A stretch of DNA of 36,441 bases from Cyanobacteria bacterium UBA7753 (GCA_002481545.1 DLEF01000036.1:1-36441); one strand, 5' to 3'. Counted from the first letter of the stretch, positions 15,817-23,468 are shown. Numbers and translations: made by a program. The notes: generated by a model from the letters alone, not told the origin.

Positions 15817-16671
15817 CTATGAGAACAATTTGAACGTACGTTCAACGTTGTCTTTAGCTACGGTCTTCAATGTTTCCATTTCTTGTTTGATAGCGTTTCT
15901 TTCGTTATCTAATGCAGCTAAGTCATAGTCGTATTTTGTATCTTTGTTATCGATACGTTTCATATCAGCTTCATATTTAGCTTCAGCTTTTCTCAAGCCT
16001 GTTTCATCGGTTACTTCTTGGAATGAAGTGTTTGTTGCAACTGATGATTGGTAATCAGCGAAACTGTAGTTGCCACCGTCTTCCAACGGATTAGGGAAAT
16101 CACCGTTGTCCATCTTCTGTACCAATGTAACATCACCCATTGTCATCAAGTTCGTCAACAATGTTTCAAAGTTTACGTTATCAACATTAAATTCGCCTGA
16201 TGCGGTTGTACCGTTTGCCGCGCTGTTATAATATTTAGCGTTCAAAGCATCTTGCAATTCTTGTTTGCTGTGGCAAACAATATCAGAAGTTGTCGTATCA
16301 GTATCTGTTTTCTGTGCAATTTGAGCAGTACCTTTAGGAGCCTTTGTCGTATCGTTATCCGCAGTAGATACTGCAGGTTCATCCGTCTTTGCATCCTTTT
16401 TAACCGGTACATCATGTACTACCAATGTGAATCCTGAATTAATCATATCTTCCAAACTGTTGATATCACGATATGTTGCTGAACCATCCGTGTTCAATAC
16501 CTTGATTTGAATCTTAGTTTGGTCTAATGCATTTTCATACTCTAAATAGACCTGACGAGATTCATTCGCCATCTGAAGCTTTTGTGCTTCCAATTTCGCA
16601 GCCTTGTACTCAATTTGGTGCATTCTCGTTGTCAAATTAAGTAATCTTGCCTGTGATGATGATAAACCCAT
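15817..16671 (-). CDS. Lineage-specific coiled-coil protein with MGLSSSQARLL start
   Basis: 284 aa, no named family. It begins MGLSSSQARLLNLTTRMHQI and runs into a heptad-like coiled coil to about residue 55. The middle (95-135) is Thr/Asp-rich and probably disordered. The end (residues 225-280) is a second coiled coil (DLAALDNERNAIKQEMETLK). Two terminal coiled coils around a variable centre recall flagellin or hook-associated proteins, but I see no flagellin signature. The ATG has AAGGAG 6 nt upstream. A 5' leader hairpin and a long structured 3' region flank the gene. Codon choice (GTT, GCT, AAC) suggests strong expression. Confidence 0.82.
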   Translation of the reverse strand: MGLSSSQARLLNLTTRMHQIEYKAAKLEAQKLQMANESRQVYLEYENALDQTKIQIKVLNTDGSATYRDINSLEDMINSGFTLVVHDVPVKKDAKTDEPAVSTADNDTTKAPKGTAQIAQKTDTDTTTSDIVCHSKQELQDALNAKYYNSAANGTTASGEFNVDNVNFETLLTNLMTMGDVTLVQKMDNGDFPNPLEDGGNYSFADYQSSVATNTSFQEVTDETGLRKAEAKYEADMKRIDNKDTKYDYDLAALDNERNAIKQEMETLKTVAKDNVERTFKLFS

Positions 16672-16693
16672 ATGTTACTCCTTGTTCCTTTGT

Positions 16694-16715
16694 ACCGGCC
16701 CCTAATCTTGCCGGT
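16694..16715 (-). promoter_or_regulatory. Leader hairpin upstream of the 15817-16671 gene
   Basis: ACCGGC and GCCGGT arms (16694-16699 and 16710-16715), just upstream of the ribosome binding site in the 5' leader. Confidence 0.5.
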
Positions 16716-16769
16716 TATCTATATTCCTGTCCGATTTAGTTATCATTTATTCTATATACATAGATAACC
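16713..16769. repeat. 9-bp inverted repeat spanning the leader/promoter
   Basis: GGTTATCTA at 16713-16721 and TAGATAACC at 16761-16769 are perfect inverted copies 39 nt apart. They bracket the probable promoter region of the minus-strand gene. They could be paired operator half-sites or a long leader stem. Confidence 0.5.
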
Positions 16770-16941
16770 TCATCGGTCTTCATGTATGACGGCACATTTT
16801 TTGAAATCTTTAGCCTTTTATTGCATGTTGTTACAATTCTTTACAAAAGCTCTGAAAACAGTCAATATTTTAGAATTTATATACTTTATATATATACAGG
16901 ATAATTATAGGGGTATATTTACATACAAAGGAGAATTTATT

Positions 16942-17130
16942 ATAGCAAAAGTTTTAATTTCAATGCCTGAAAAATTTTTAAACGAAATTGACGGGGTGGC
17001 AGACAACGAAAATCGTTCAAGATCAGAACTTATAAGAGAAGCTCTGAGAACATACATCCATCGTAACAGAGTGAGAAACACGGCATATGCACAGAAGAAT
17101 GCCGAACTGTTAGATGCGCTACTGGATTAG
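16942..17130 (+). CDS. Ribbon-helix-helix (CopG/MazE-like) antitoxin-type regulator
   Basis: 62 aa from the proposed start: a short beta strand (KVLISMPEKFLNEID) followed by the helix-turn-helix RSRSELIREALRTYI, the classic RHH DNA-binding fold used by antitoxins of mazEF/vapBC type. A strong AAAGGAG at 16927-16933 points at ATT (16939) or ATA (16942); neither ATG, GTG nor TTG is available there. A longer ORF back to an ATG at 16786 translates AT-rich promoter-like DNA into an implausible hydrophobic leader. The next internal ATG at 16963 would cut the beta strand. No toxin gene follows. It converges on the L18 gene and shares a terminator. Confidence 0.8.
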   Translation: MAKVLISMPEKFLNEIDGVADNENRSRSELIREALRTYIHRNRVRNTAYAQKNAELLDALLD

Positions 17131-17143
17131 CGAATATATTCGC
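17130..17143. repeat. Perfect 14-bp palindrome at the RHH stop codon
   Basis: GCGAATATATTCGC overlaps the TAG of the RHH gene. A small GCAAG/CTTGC hairpin follows at 17148-17162. It may be an operator for the RHH protein or a processing site. Confidence 0.45.
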
Positions 17144-17170
17144 AATAGCAAGGAAATCTTGCACTTGGGA

Positions 17171-17177
17171 AAAGGAG
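17171..17177 (+). promoter_or_regulatory. Orphan ribosome binding site after the RHH gene
   Basis: AAAGGAG with the same downstream style (GAAATTATT) as the RBS of the RHH gene, but the frame after it closes within a few codons at 17194. It sits where a toxin gene would be expected to begin. Confidence 0.45.
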
Positions 17178-17195
17178 AAATTATTAATCTAAATT

Positions 17196-17230
17196 AAAAA
17201 GGCATGAGTCATTACCCATGCCTTTTTTTT
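17196..17230. terminator. Bidirectional terminator between RHH gene and rplR
   Basis: 11-bp perfect stem (17196-17206 with 17217-17227), 10-nt loop, eight T on the plus strand and five on the minus strand. It ends both convergent transcripts. Confidence 0.88.
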
Positions 17231-17251
17231 ATTTTATACTCTGTACAAAAA

Positions 17252-17620
17252 TTAGAATTCAAGTCCTGCTTCACGAGCTGCATCAGCTAAAGCTGCAATA
17301 CGTCCGTGATACAAGAAACCGCCTCTGTCAAATACGATTGATTTGATACCTGCCTTCAAAGCTTTTTCAGCAACAGTTTTACCAACCAACTTAGCAGCTT
17401 CTATATTACCGCCGTGACCTAATTTTTCTCTCAAGTCTTTATCTGTTGATGATGCAGATGCTAATGTAACATGTTTTTCATCATCAATAACTTGAGCATA
17501 AATATGTTTTGTACTTCTGTAAACAGCCAATCTTGGATATTCTGAAGTACCCTTGATTGTTGTTCTTATAGATTTGTGTCTCTTTTGTACACGTGGTTTT
17601 CTTGTTTCTTTTTTAATCAT
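17252..17620 (-). CDS. rplR: 50S ribosomal protein L18
   Basis: Binds 5S rRNA in the large subunit. 122 aa, normal length, with the family features RPRLAVYRST-like (YPRLAVYRSTKHIYAQVIDD) and the C-terminal FDRGGFLYHGRIAALADAAREAGL. The ATG has GGAGAAAG upstream. Unusually, S5, L30 and L15 do not follow: a terminator lies 22 nt past the stop. A 200-nt structured spacer separates it from L6. Confidence 0.97.
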   Translation of the reverse strand: MIKKETRKPRVQKRHKSIRTTIKGTSEYPRLAVYRSTKHIYAQVIDDEKHVTLASASSTDKDLREKLGHGGNIEAAKLVGKTVAEKALKAGIKSIVFDRGGFLYHGRIAALADAAREAGLEF

Positions 17621-17820
17621 TTTCTTTCTCCTTTACCCAAACCTTCTTAGTCACTTGCTAAGGGTTTATGCGGGCTTAATTTATCGAATTTTCTTGGATT
17701 ATTCGGGTATGCAGAACACTGCTTTCACTTAAAAATCCTGACGGATTTTGTCGTTCATCCGTGTTTTCTGCCCTAGCGGGTTAGGCTCATTGCATTCGCC
17801 GTCACCCTACCGAAAATCCG
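17621..17820 (-). promoter_or_regulatory. Structured 200-nt spacer between rplF and rplR
   Basis: Contains a nested fold: outer arms GCAGAACAC (17711-17719) and GTGTTTTCTGC (17761-17771, one bulge), and an inner hairpin AAAATCC-TGAC-GGATTTT (17732-17749). A neighbouring CCTA/TAGG hairpin lies at 17772-17785. spc-operon spacers are usually a few tens of bases. This may be a leader controlling L18 or an internal attenuator. Confidence 0.5.
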
Positions 17821-18360
17821 CTATTTCTTACCTGCTTTACCGGCTTTACGTCTGATATATTCGCCTTCATAACGAACACCTTTTCCTTTATAAACTTCAG
17901 GAGGTCTCTTGCTTCTGATAGCAGCAGCAACGTCGCCAACTGTTTGTTTATTAGAACCTTTTACGGAAATCTTGGTGTTAGCTTCAACCGTGATTGTGAT
18001 ACCTGCAGGAGGTTCAACAATAACAGGGTGAGAATAACCCAAAGCCATGTTCAACTTTGTGCCTTCCATATTTGCTCTGTAACCTACACCTTGGATTTCA
18101 AGTCTTTTTTCAAAACCTTTGCTTACACCTTCAACAGCGTTAGCAACAAGGGTTCTTGACAATCCGTGCAAAGCACCAGTTTTTCTTTCATCATTTAGCG
18201 GTTCAAGGATAATGTGATTATCTTGAATGCTTACTTTTATTTCATCTCTAAGGGTTACTGATTCAGTACCTTTAGGGCCTTTAACCGTTACGGTTTGACC
18301 ATCTATTTTAGCCTCAACCCCTGAAGGGATTTCAACCGGTTTCTTTCCAATACGTGACAT
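17821..18360 (-). CDS. rplF: 50S ribosomal protein L6
   Basis: Large-subunit protein near the factor-binding site. 179 aa, the usual size. It begins MSRIGKKPVEIPSGV and carries the C-terminal signature RPPEVYKGKGVRYEGEYIRRKAGKAGKK. The ATG at 18360 has AAGGAG 6 nt upstream; 14 extra upstream codons of the open frame have no homology to L6. It is second in the S8-L6-L18 block. Confidence 0.97.
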   Translation of the reverse strand: MSRIGKKPVEIPSGVEAKIDGQTVTVKGPKGTESVTLRDEIKVSIQDNHIILEPLNDERKTGALHGLSRTLVANAVEGVSKGFEKRLEIQGVGYRANMEGTKLNMALGYSHPVIVEPPAGITITVEANTKISVKGSNKQTVGDVAAAIRSKRPPEVYKGKGVRYEGEYIRRKAGKAGKK

Positions 18361-18412
18361 AATTTTCTCCTTTTCTAAAAGCGGGCTTTCTGTCAATAAC
18401 ACCGCTCATGTT

Positions 18413-18434
18413 TAGGAATAATAACTTATTCCTA
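18413..18434 (-). promoter_or_regulatory. Perfect 9-bp hairpin between rpsH and rplF
   Basis: TAGGAATAA, loop TAAC, TTATTCCTA in the 105-nt spacer. It is not followed by a T-tract, so read-through is expected. It may affect mRNA processing or stability. Confidence 0.5.
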
Positions 18435-18465
18435 TGCTATTTTCTGTGTGTAACCTTTTAATCGA

Positions 18466-18861
18466 TTACCATACTTGGCAAATAACTTCACCGCCAAGGT
18501 TTTCTTTTCTTGCTTTTCTGTCGGTCAACAAACCTTTGCTTGTTGAAATAACAGAAATTCCTAACCCGCCGAATACCTGTTGAAGGTTTTTAGCTTTGTG
18601 GTATGTTCTCAAACCTGGTCTTGAAACTCTTCTCAAGTTTGTGATAACAGGTTTGTTCTTTTCGTCATATTTCAAAGTGATTGTTAAAGTCTTGAATACG
18701 CCGTTTGCTTCTTCTGAGTAATCGGTGATGTATCCTTCATCTTTTAACAATTTAGCCAATGCAACTTTCAATTTTGAAGATGGCATAGAAACTGTAGGTA
18801 ACGTAGCCATGTTTGCATTTCTGATTCTTGTAAGCATATCTGCTATAGGATCTGTATTCAT
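18466..18861 (-). CDS. rpsH: 30S ribosomal protein S8
   Basis: 16S rRNA-binding assembly protein and, in well-studied bacteria, translational repressor of the spc operon. 131 aa, normal length. It starts MNTDPIADMLTRIRNA and contains the S8 C-terminal signature STSKGLLTDRKARKENLGGEVICQVW. The ATG at 18861 has GGAAGAAG upstream; the open frame upstream to 18948 is leader sequence. L5 and S14, its usual upstream partners, are absent, and a separate promoter is seen at 19073-19101. Confidence 0.97.
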   Translation of the reverse strand: MNTDPIADMLTRIRNANMATLPTVSMPSSKLKVALAKLLKDEGYITDYSEEANGVFKTLTITLKYDEKNKPVITNLRRVSRPGLRTYHKAKNLQQVFGGLGISVISTSKGLLTDRKARKENLGGEVICQVW

Positions 18862-18931
18862 ATCTTCTTCCTTTTCTCTTGCGATGCATTCTATATTATT
18901 AGTTCCGCCAACAGTACCGTCTGTTTTCCCC

Positions 18932-18974
18932 GACCAGACCGCCCGCATTCGCTGACCAGACTGCCCGCTTTGCC
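18932..18974. repeat. Tandem 22-nt duplication in the rpsH leader
   Basis: Two adjacent copies beginning GACCAGAC(C/T)GCCCGC, differing at a few bases. They are much more GC-rich than the surrounding leader. They lie about 70-110 nt upstream of the S8 ATG. Confidence 0.65.
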
Positions 18975-19072
18975 AAAATATATTAGCACCCTTGTACTCG
19001 TTCTTACCGAATTAATTATTGCTCATTAAGTATTATTCATACCCCGAACGTACTTCGGCAGTTAACGATTAA

Positions 19073-19101
19073 ATATTATTATAAACAAAAATTAAAAGCA
19101 A
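19073..19101 (-). promoter_or_regulatory. Promoter of the rpsH-rplF-rplR block
   Basis: On the minus strand TTGCTT, a 17-nt spacer, then TAATAT. It predicts a leader of about 205 nt before S8. The -35 box overlaps the hairpin that ends the upstream orphan gene. Confidence 0.55.
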
Positions 19102-19120
19102 CCCTTTTGTAACAAAGGTT
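19100..19120 (-). terminator. Weak terminator of the 19139-19432 gene
   Basis: AACCTTTG / CAAAAGGGTT imperfect stem followed on the minus strand by TTTTAATTTTTG, 19 nt past the stop codon. Confidence 0.55.
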
Positions 19121-19138
19121 ATAGAAATGTTAACAGGG

Positions 19139-19432
19139 TTATGCAACCGTGTTTATTGATTTCTGATGATGATGTTTTTCGTGATAATATGTTGTGATAG
19201 CAACGTGAGAGGCTCCCGCAAACATTGCAATTACGGCTGATGCAAAATGTAGTTTCGGTTTGTTCTTTAATCCCGATACTCCTGCTGTTGCGAGCGCACC
19301 CGCGGTTGTCCAACCTGTAACGGAGCCCCAATTAATTCTTGTTTTAGGTTGTTGGTTTGACTCTGTTTTTGGGGCTTGTTCCCCTTTTAAATTAGTTGCT
19401 CTGTTATATCCGCTTACGGGTGAAATGTTCAT
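19139..19432 (-). CDS. Small lineage-specific membrane protein
   Basis: 97 aa, no named family. The start MNISPVSGYN resembles other orphan N-termini of this lineage. Two hydrophobic segments follow (GWTTAGALATAGVSGL near 37-52; FASAVIAMFAGASHVAITTYY near 60-80), then a His-rich tail (HEKHHHQ), which could bind metal. The ATG at 19432 has GGAGG 5 nt upstream; the open frame extends 34 codons further up but without a ribosome binding site. Confidence 0.75.
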   Translation of the reverse strand: MNISPVSGYNRATNLKGEQAPKTESNQQPKTRINWGSVTGWTTAGALATAGVSGLKNKPKLHFASAVIAMFAGASHVAITTYYHEKHHHQKSINTVA

Positions 19433-19519
19433 ATGTGCCTCCACAAAAATAGTTATTGATATATTTATGATATCATTTGAAAAACTTTTTTCAAGAGAAT
19501 GTTTGCGGATTGCAACAAT

Positions 19520-19548
19520 TTCACAAGTTCTCACAATTGTGGTAAAAT
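19520..19548 (+). promoter_or_regulatory. Promoter of the homocitrate-synthase-like operon
   Basis: TTCACA, exact 17-nt spacer, TAAAAT. The palindrome CACAATTGTG at 19532-19541 sits inside the spacer and could be an operator. The start codon is 68 nt downstream. Confidence 0.55.
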
Positions 19549-19615
19549 GTAATAAGTTTATTACTCGGGGAAGTAATTAAACGGAAATTGTAATAGTGTA
19601 TTATGAGAGGTTTAA

Positions 19616-20920
19616 ATGGCAAAAATATATATTGTTGACGTTACAAACAGAGACGGAGTCCAAACTTCAAGGTTAGGTCTTGCAAAACTTCAAAAAACAA
19701 TAATCAATCTTATGCTTGATGATATGGGTATCACTCAATCAGAGTTCGGGTTCCCTACAACAACGCACGAATTGAATTATTTGAATGCAAACCTAGAACT
19801 TGTAAAAAGAAATGTTTTTGAGAATACCCGTTTATCAGGGTGGATGAGAGCAATTGCGCCTGATGTTGAACAATCATTCAAAAATGTCCCTCTTTTAAAA
19901 CACTGTAATCTTTCTCAGTCTACATCCGATCAAATGATACAGGGAAAATATTTGGGAAAGAAAACTAAAGATGATATTTTGAGATTTACCTGCGAGGCTG
20001 TTGAATGTGCCGTTGACAAAGGTGCCGAAACTATCGGTGTTAATGCGGAAGATGCCTCAAGAAGTGACCTTGATTTTTTGATTAAACTCGCAAAAGAGGT
20101 TAAGAAATGCGGAGCCCAACGATTTAGATACTGTGACACGTTAGGGTATGAAGATCCGGGGACTGCATACAACAGAATAAAAGAACTGGCAAAAGCAACC
20201 GAAATGCCGATTGAGGTACATTATCACAATGACCTTGGTATGGCGGTTGCATGTTCGGTTATGGGCGCAAGAGGCGCAATCGATGCAGGGCAGGACGCAT
20301 ATATAAATACTGCCATAAACGGTATGGGAGAACGTGCGGGGAATGCTGATTTAGTATCTTGTTTGCTTGCTATTCTTAAATCCGCAGGATTTAAAAATAA
20401 ATATCAGCTTGATGAAAAGATTGATTTAAGTAAATCTTGGAAATTGGCAAAATATACTTCATATGCCTTTGGGGTGCCAATTCCTATAAATCAGCCTGCA
20501 GTCGGGACAAACGCTTTCGCTCACGAATCAGGTATTCACGCTGACGGAGCACTCAAAGACAGAAGAAATTATGAACTTTACGATTTTGAAGAACTCGGCA
20601 GAGGCGAGCCTGAAATCATTGAAACGGGAAGAATGATTACGACAGGTGAATATGGCGGAATTAAAGGGTTCAGAAACGTTTATGACAAACTTGAAATAGA
20701 GTTTAAGGATGAACATGAAGCACGCAACATTTTGGAACTTGCGAGATATGCAAACGTTCATACCCAAAAACCGTTAACGGAAAGTGAATTAAAGTTTATT
20801 TATTACTATCCTGATATTGCGGCTAAGATAATGACGGTTTCACCTTACTATGAACCGCAAGGCGCATTAAAGGAAAGAGTTGACGCTAATCTGACGACAT
20901 TGCCGAGACATATTATTTAA
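19616..20920 (+). CDS. Homocitrate synthase-like DRE-TIM metallolyase
   Basis: 434 aa. The family joins acetyl-CoA to a 2-oxo acid: homocitrate synthase (with 2-oxoglutarate), isopropylmalate or citramalate synthase. The metal/active-site motif DVTNRDGVQ lies near 8-16, EVHYHNDLGMAVA near 201-213, GMGERAGNADL near 239-249 and HESGIHADGALKD near 302-314. It lacks the long LeuA regulatory domain, which favours a homocitrate/NifV-type enzyme. The ATG has AGAGG 5 nt upstream. The next gene, an aconitase-family dehydratase 15 nt downstream, would act on its product, so the pair fits the first steps of 2-oxoacid chain elongation or an alpha-aminoadipate-type route. Exact substrate uncertain. Confidence 0.85.
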   Translation: MAKIYIVDVTNRDGVQTSRLGLAKLQKTIINLMLDDMGITQSEFGFPTTTHELNYLNANLELVKRNVFENTRLSGWMRAIAPDVEQSFKNVPLLKHCNLSQSTSDQMIQGKYLGKKTKDDILRFTCEAVECAVDKGAETIGVNAEDASRSDLDFLIKLAKEVKKCGAQRFRYCDTLGYEDPGTAYNRIKELAKATEMPIEVHYHNDLGMAVACSVMGARGAIDAGQDAYINTAINGMGERAGNADLVSCLLAILKSAGFKNKYQLDEKIDLSKSWKLAKYTSYAFGVPIPINQPAVGTNAFAHESGIHADGALKDRRNYELYDFEELGRGEPEIIETGRMITTGEYGGIKGFRNVYDKLEIEFKDEHEARNILELARYANVHTQKPLTESELKFIYYYPDIAAKIMTVSPYYEPQGALKERVDANLTTLPRHII

Positions 20921-20935
20921 GGAAAGAGGAATATA

Positions 20936-22177
20936 ATGGGACTAACTTTGGTAGAAAAAATATTATCGGAACACGCTGACCACGAAGTACACGCGGACGA
21001 ACTTATTATATCTAAGGTTGATGTGTGTGCTGTTCAAGACGGTACGGGACCGTTAACGGTTGAAGAGTTTAAAAAACTCGGAAAAGATAAATTGAATAAT
21101 CCGAAAAGAACAATTCTTTTTATAGACCATGCGTCTCCGAGCCCGAGAAAAGAACTTTCTAATACTCACATCGTATTGAGGGATTTCGCAAAAGAATACG
21201 GAGCAGTTCTCTCTGATGTCGGAGCGGGGGTTTGTCACCAAAGATTGGTTGAAAGTTATGTAAACCCCGGGGAAGTTTTAGTAGGTGCTGATTCTCACAC
21301 ATGTACGTCGGGTGCACTGGGTGCGTTTGCGACAGGCATGGGCTCAACAGACATAGCAGTTGCTATGGCTCTTGGCAAAACTTGGTTAAGAGTTCCTCAA
21401 ACCTTCAAAATTATTATTGACGGAAAACTAAAAGAAGGTGTATATTCAAAAGACCTTATGCTCCATATTATAGGTCTTTTAGGCGCAGACGGAGCAACAT
21501 ACCGTTCATTGGAATTTTGCGGAAGTACAATAGATAATATGCCTATGTCCGAGAGGTTCACTCTCTCAAATATGGCAGTCGAGGCAGGCGCAAAATGCGG
21601 ATTGATTGTTGCGGATAAAACAACAAAAGAATATTTAAAATCCAGAGGCAGAGAAGATAAGTTCAGACAGATTAAACCTGATGAAGACGCTAATTATGAA
21701 AGAGTAATCCATATAAACGCGGCTGATGTTGAAAGAACCGTTTCTTGTCCTCACACTGTCGATAATACAAAAAAAGTCAAAGAGTTAGGACATATCAAGG
21801 TTAATCAGGTATATGTCGGGACTTGTACAAACGGACGTCTTGAAGATATGAGAGTTGTTGCAAAAATCTTAAAGGGCAAAAAAGTTAACCCTGATGTCAG
21901 AATGCTTATTTGTCCTGCATCTCCTGATGTTTACAAAGGATGCTTGAAGGAAGGTCTGCTTGATATATTTATGGATTCTAATGCGGTAATTTTACCTCCC
22001 GGATGCGGACCTTGTGTCGGAGTGCACGCTGGAACTTTAGGCGACGGAGAGGTTTGCCTTGCTACTCAAAACAGAAACTTCCAAGGCAGAATGGGCAACA
22101 CAAAAGGTGAAATCTACCTTGCATCTCCTTATGTAGCAGCCTATACAGCAATAAACGGGTATATATCGGAAAAATAA
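20936..22177 (+). CDS. Aconitase-family large subunit (homoaconitase / isopropylmalate isomerase)
   Basis: 413 aa, the length of the stand-alone LeuC2/HacA large subunit, which needs a separate small (swivel) subunit. The [4Fe-4S] cysteines are seen in VGTCTNGR (near 300) and PPGCGPCVG (near 360). Substrate-binding motifs include DHASPSPRKEL and GADSHTCTSGALGAFATGMGS. The start has AGAGG upstream. It directly follows the homocitrate-synthase-like gene, so dehydration and rehydration of homocitrate is the likeliest reaction, with isopropylmalate as the alternative. No small subunit gene lies in this window. Confidence 0.88.
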   Translation: MGLTLVEKILSEHADHEVHADELIISKVDVCAVQDGTGPLTVEEFKKLGKDKLNNPKRTILFIDHASPSPRKELSNTHIVLRDFAKEYGAVLSDVGAGVCHQRLVESYVNPGEVLVGADSHTCTSGALGAFATGMGSTDIAVAMALGKTWLRVPQTFKIIIDGKLKEGVYSKDLMLHIIGLLGADGATYRSLEFCGSTIDNMPMSERFTLSNMAVEAGAKCGLIVADKTTKEYLKSRGREDKFRQIKPDEDANYERVIHINAADVERTVSCPHTVDNTKKVKELGHIKVNQVYVGTCTNGRLEDMRVVAKILKGKKVNPDVRMLICPASPDVYKGCLKEGLLDIFMDSNAVILPPGCGPCVGVHAGTLGDGEVCLATQNRNFQGRMGNTKGEIYLASPYVAAYTAINGYISEK

Positions 22178-22223
22178 CGAAACAAAGTCTTTCTTTGTGA
22201 TAATATGTTCTTATGGGGTTCTT

Positions 22224-23468
22224 ATGGGAAAGATAGAATTACTTTTGCCTGCGGGCAGTAAAGAAAAACTTGAATATGCAATACACTACGGGGCTGATGC
22301 CGTCTATTTCGGGATGGTTGATTTCAGTCTGCGTGCTATGAGAAAAGGGGAACTAATAACTCTTGATAATCTCAAGGATGTTATAGACGCGGCTCATAAC
22401 CTTGGAAAGAAAGCACATCTGACTTTAAATATTTTTGCATTTAATAATGATATAAAAAATTTGGAGGGCTGTATTGAACGTATTGCCGATGCAAAACCCG
22501 ATGCGGTCCTGATTAGTGATATGGGTATAATGATGCTTGCCAAAAAATACATGCCTGACGTTGCAATCCATGTTAGTACTCAAGCCAGCACTCTTAATTA
22601 TGAGGCTGTTAAATTCTGGGAAGATTTTGGTGCAAAACGTGTTGTTTTAGGGAGAGAAGTCAATATAAAAGATATGGCTTTAATAAAACAAAAAGTTCCG
22701 AATATGGAGCTTGAAGTCTTTGTTCACGGAGCACAGTGTGTATCATTCTCGGGCAGATGTCTGCTCAGCGATTATATGACAAATGGTGAGAGAAAAGCTA
22801 ATCAGGGCAACTGTTGTCAGCCTTGCAGATGGAGTTATAAACTCGTTGAAGAAACCCGTCCGGGACAATATTACGAAATAGAACAAAATAACAGAGGCAC
22901 TCACATAATGAGTACTAAGGATTTGTGCCTTGTTCATCATCTGAGAGAGCTTATAGACGCGGGCGTTGATTCTCTAAAAGTAGAGGGAAGAACAAAAAGC
23001 CTTTATTATGTTTCTGCTGTTGCAAAAACATACAGAGCTGCGATAGACGCTGTTTATAAAGATAAAAATGCCGATATGACACCATATTTTAATGAACTGT
23101 TGAAGGTCGGAAACCGCGGATATACAACAGGTTTTTACTTGGGTGACGGCGAATATCCCGCTGACGGTTACAGCTATGATATTTCAAAAGGATTGGCAGG
23201 TGCGGATTTCTTGTGTGAAATAACCGACAAAAAAGATGATTATTATAAAATCAAGGTTAAAAACAAATTTTATCCTAATACCGATATTGAAATTATTTCT
23301 CCGACCGAACAATTCACTGCTCAAGCTTTAGAGATGAAAGACGAAGACGGCGAAATAAAAGAATATGCAAATACGAATGATGATTTATGGGTAAAATTCT
23401 CTCATCCGATAAACGATTATAAATATGCACTTGCAAGAACCGTAGGAATAAAAAATTATGAGAATTAA
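22224..23468 (+). CDS. U32 family protein, tRNA hydroxylation (TrhP-like)
   Basis: 414 aa. U32 'peptidase' proteins of this size (YegQ/YrrO/TrhP) take part in prephenate-dependent hydroxylation of U34 in tRNA. The family signature is clear: LLPAGSKEKLEYAIHYGADAVYFG at the start, and the cysteine cluster VHGAQCVSFSGRCLLSDYM plus NQGNCCQPCRWSY near 165-210, which probably holds an iron-sulfur cluster. Then come KVEGRTKSLYYVSAV and GNRGYTTGFYLGD. The ATG at 22224 matches the family start; the GTG at 22197 adds 9 residues without homology. It overlaps yqeG by 11 nt. Confidence 0.9.
   Translation: MGKIELLLPAGSKEKLEYAIHYGADAVYFGMVDFSLRAMRKGELITLDNLKDVIDAAHNLGKKAHLTLNIFAFNNDIKNLEGCIERIADAKPDAVLISDMGIMMLAKKYMPDVAIHVSTQASTLNYEAVKFWEDFGAKRVVLGREVNIKDMALIKQKVPNMELEVFVHGAQCVSFSGRCLLSDYMTNGERKANQGNCCQPCRWSYKLVEETRPGQYYEIEQNNRGTHIMSTKDLCLVHHLRELIDAGVDSLKVEGRTKSLYYVSAVAKTYRAAIDAVYKDKNADMTPYFNELLKVGNRGYTTGFYLGDGEYPADGYSYDISKGLAGADFLCEITDKKDDYYKIKVKNKFYPNTDIEIISPTEQFTAQALEMKDEDGEIKEYANTNDDLWVKFSHPINDYKYALARTVGIKNYEN

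Noticed and set aside
16786..16938. 52-residue N-terminal extension of the RHH protein
   Set aside because: AT-rich, hydrophobic translation of likely promoter DNA, with the ribosome binding site lying inside it.
18862..18948. 29-residue extension of S8
   Set aside because: Not homologous to S8; covers the leader and part of the tandem repeat.
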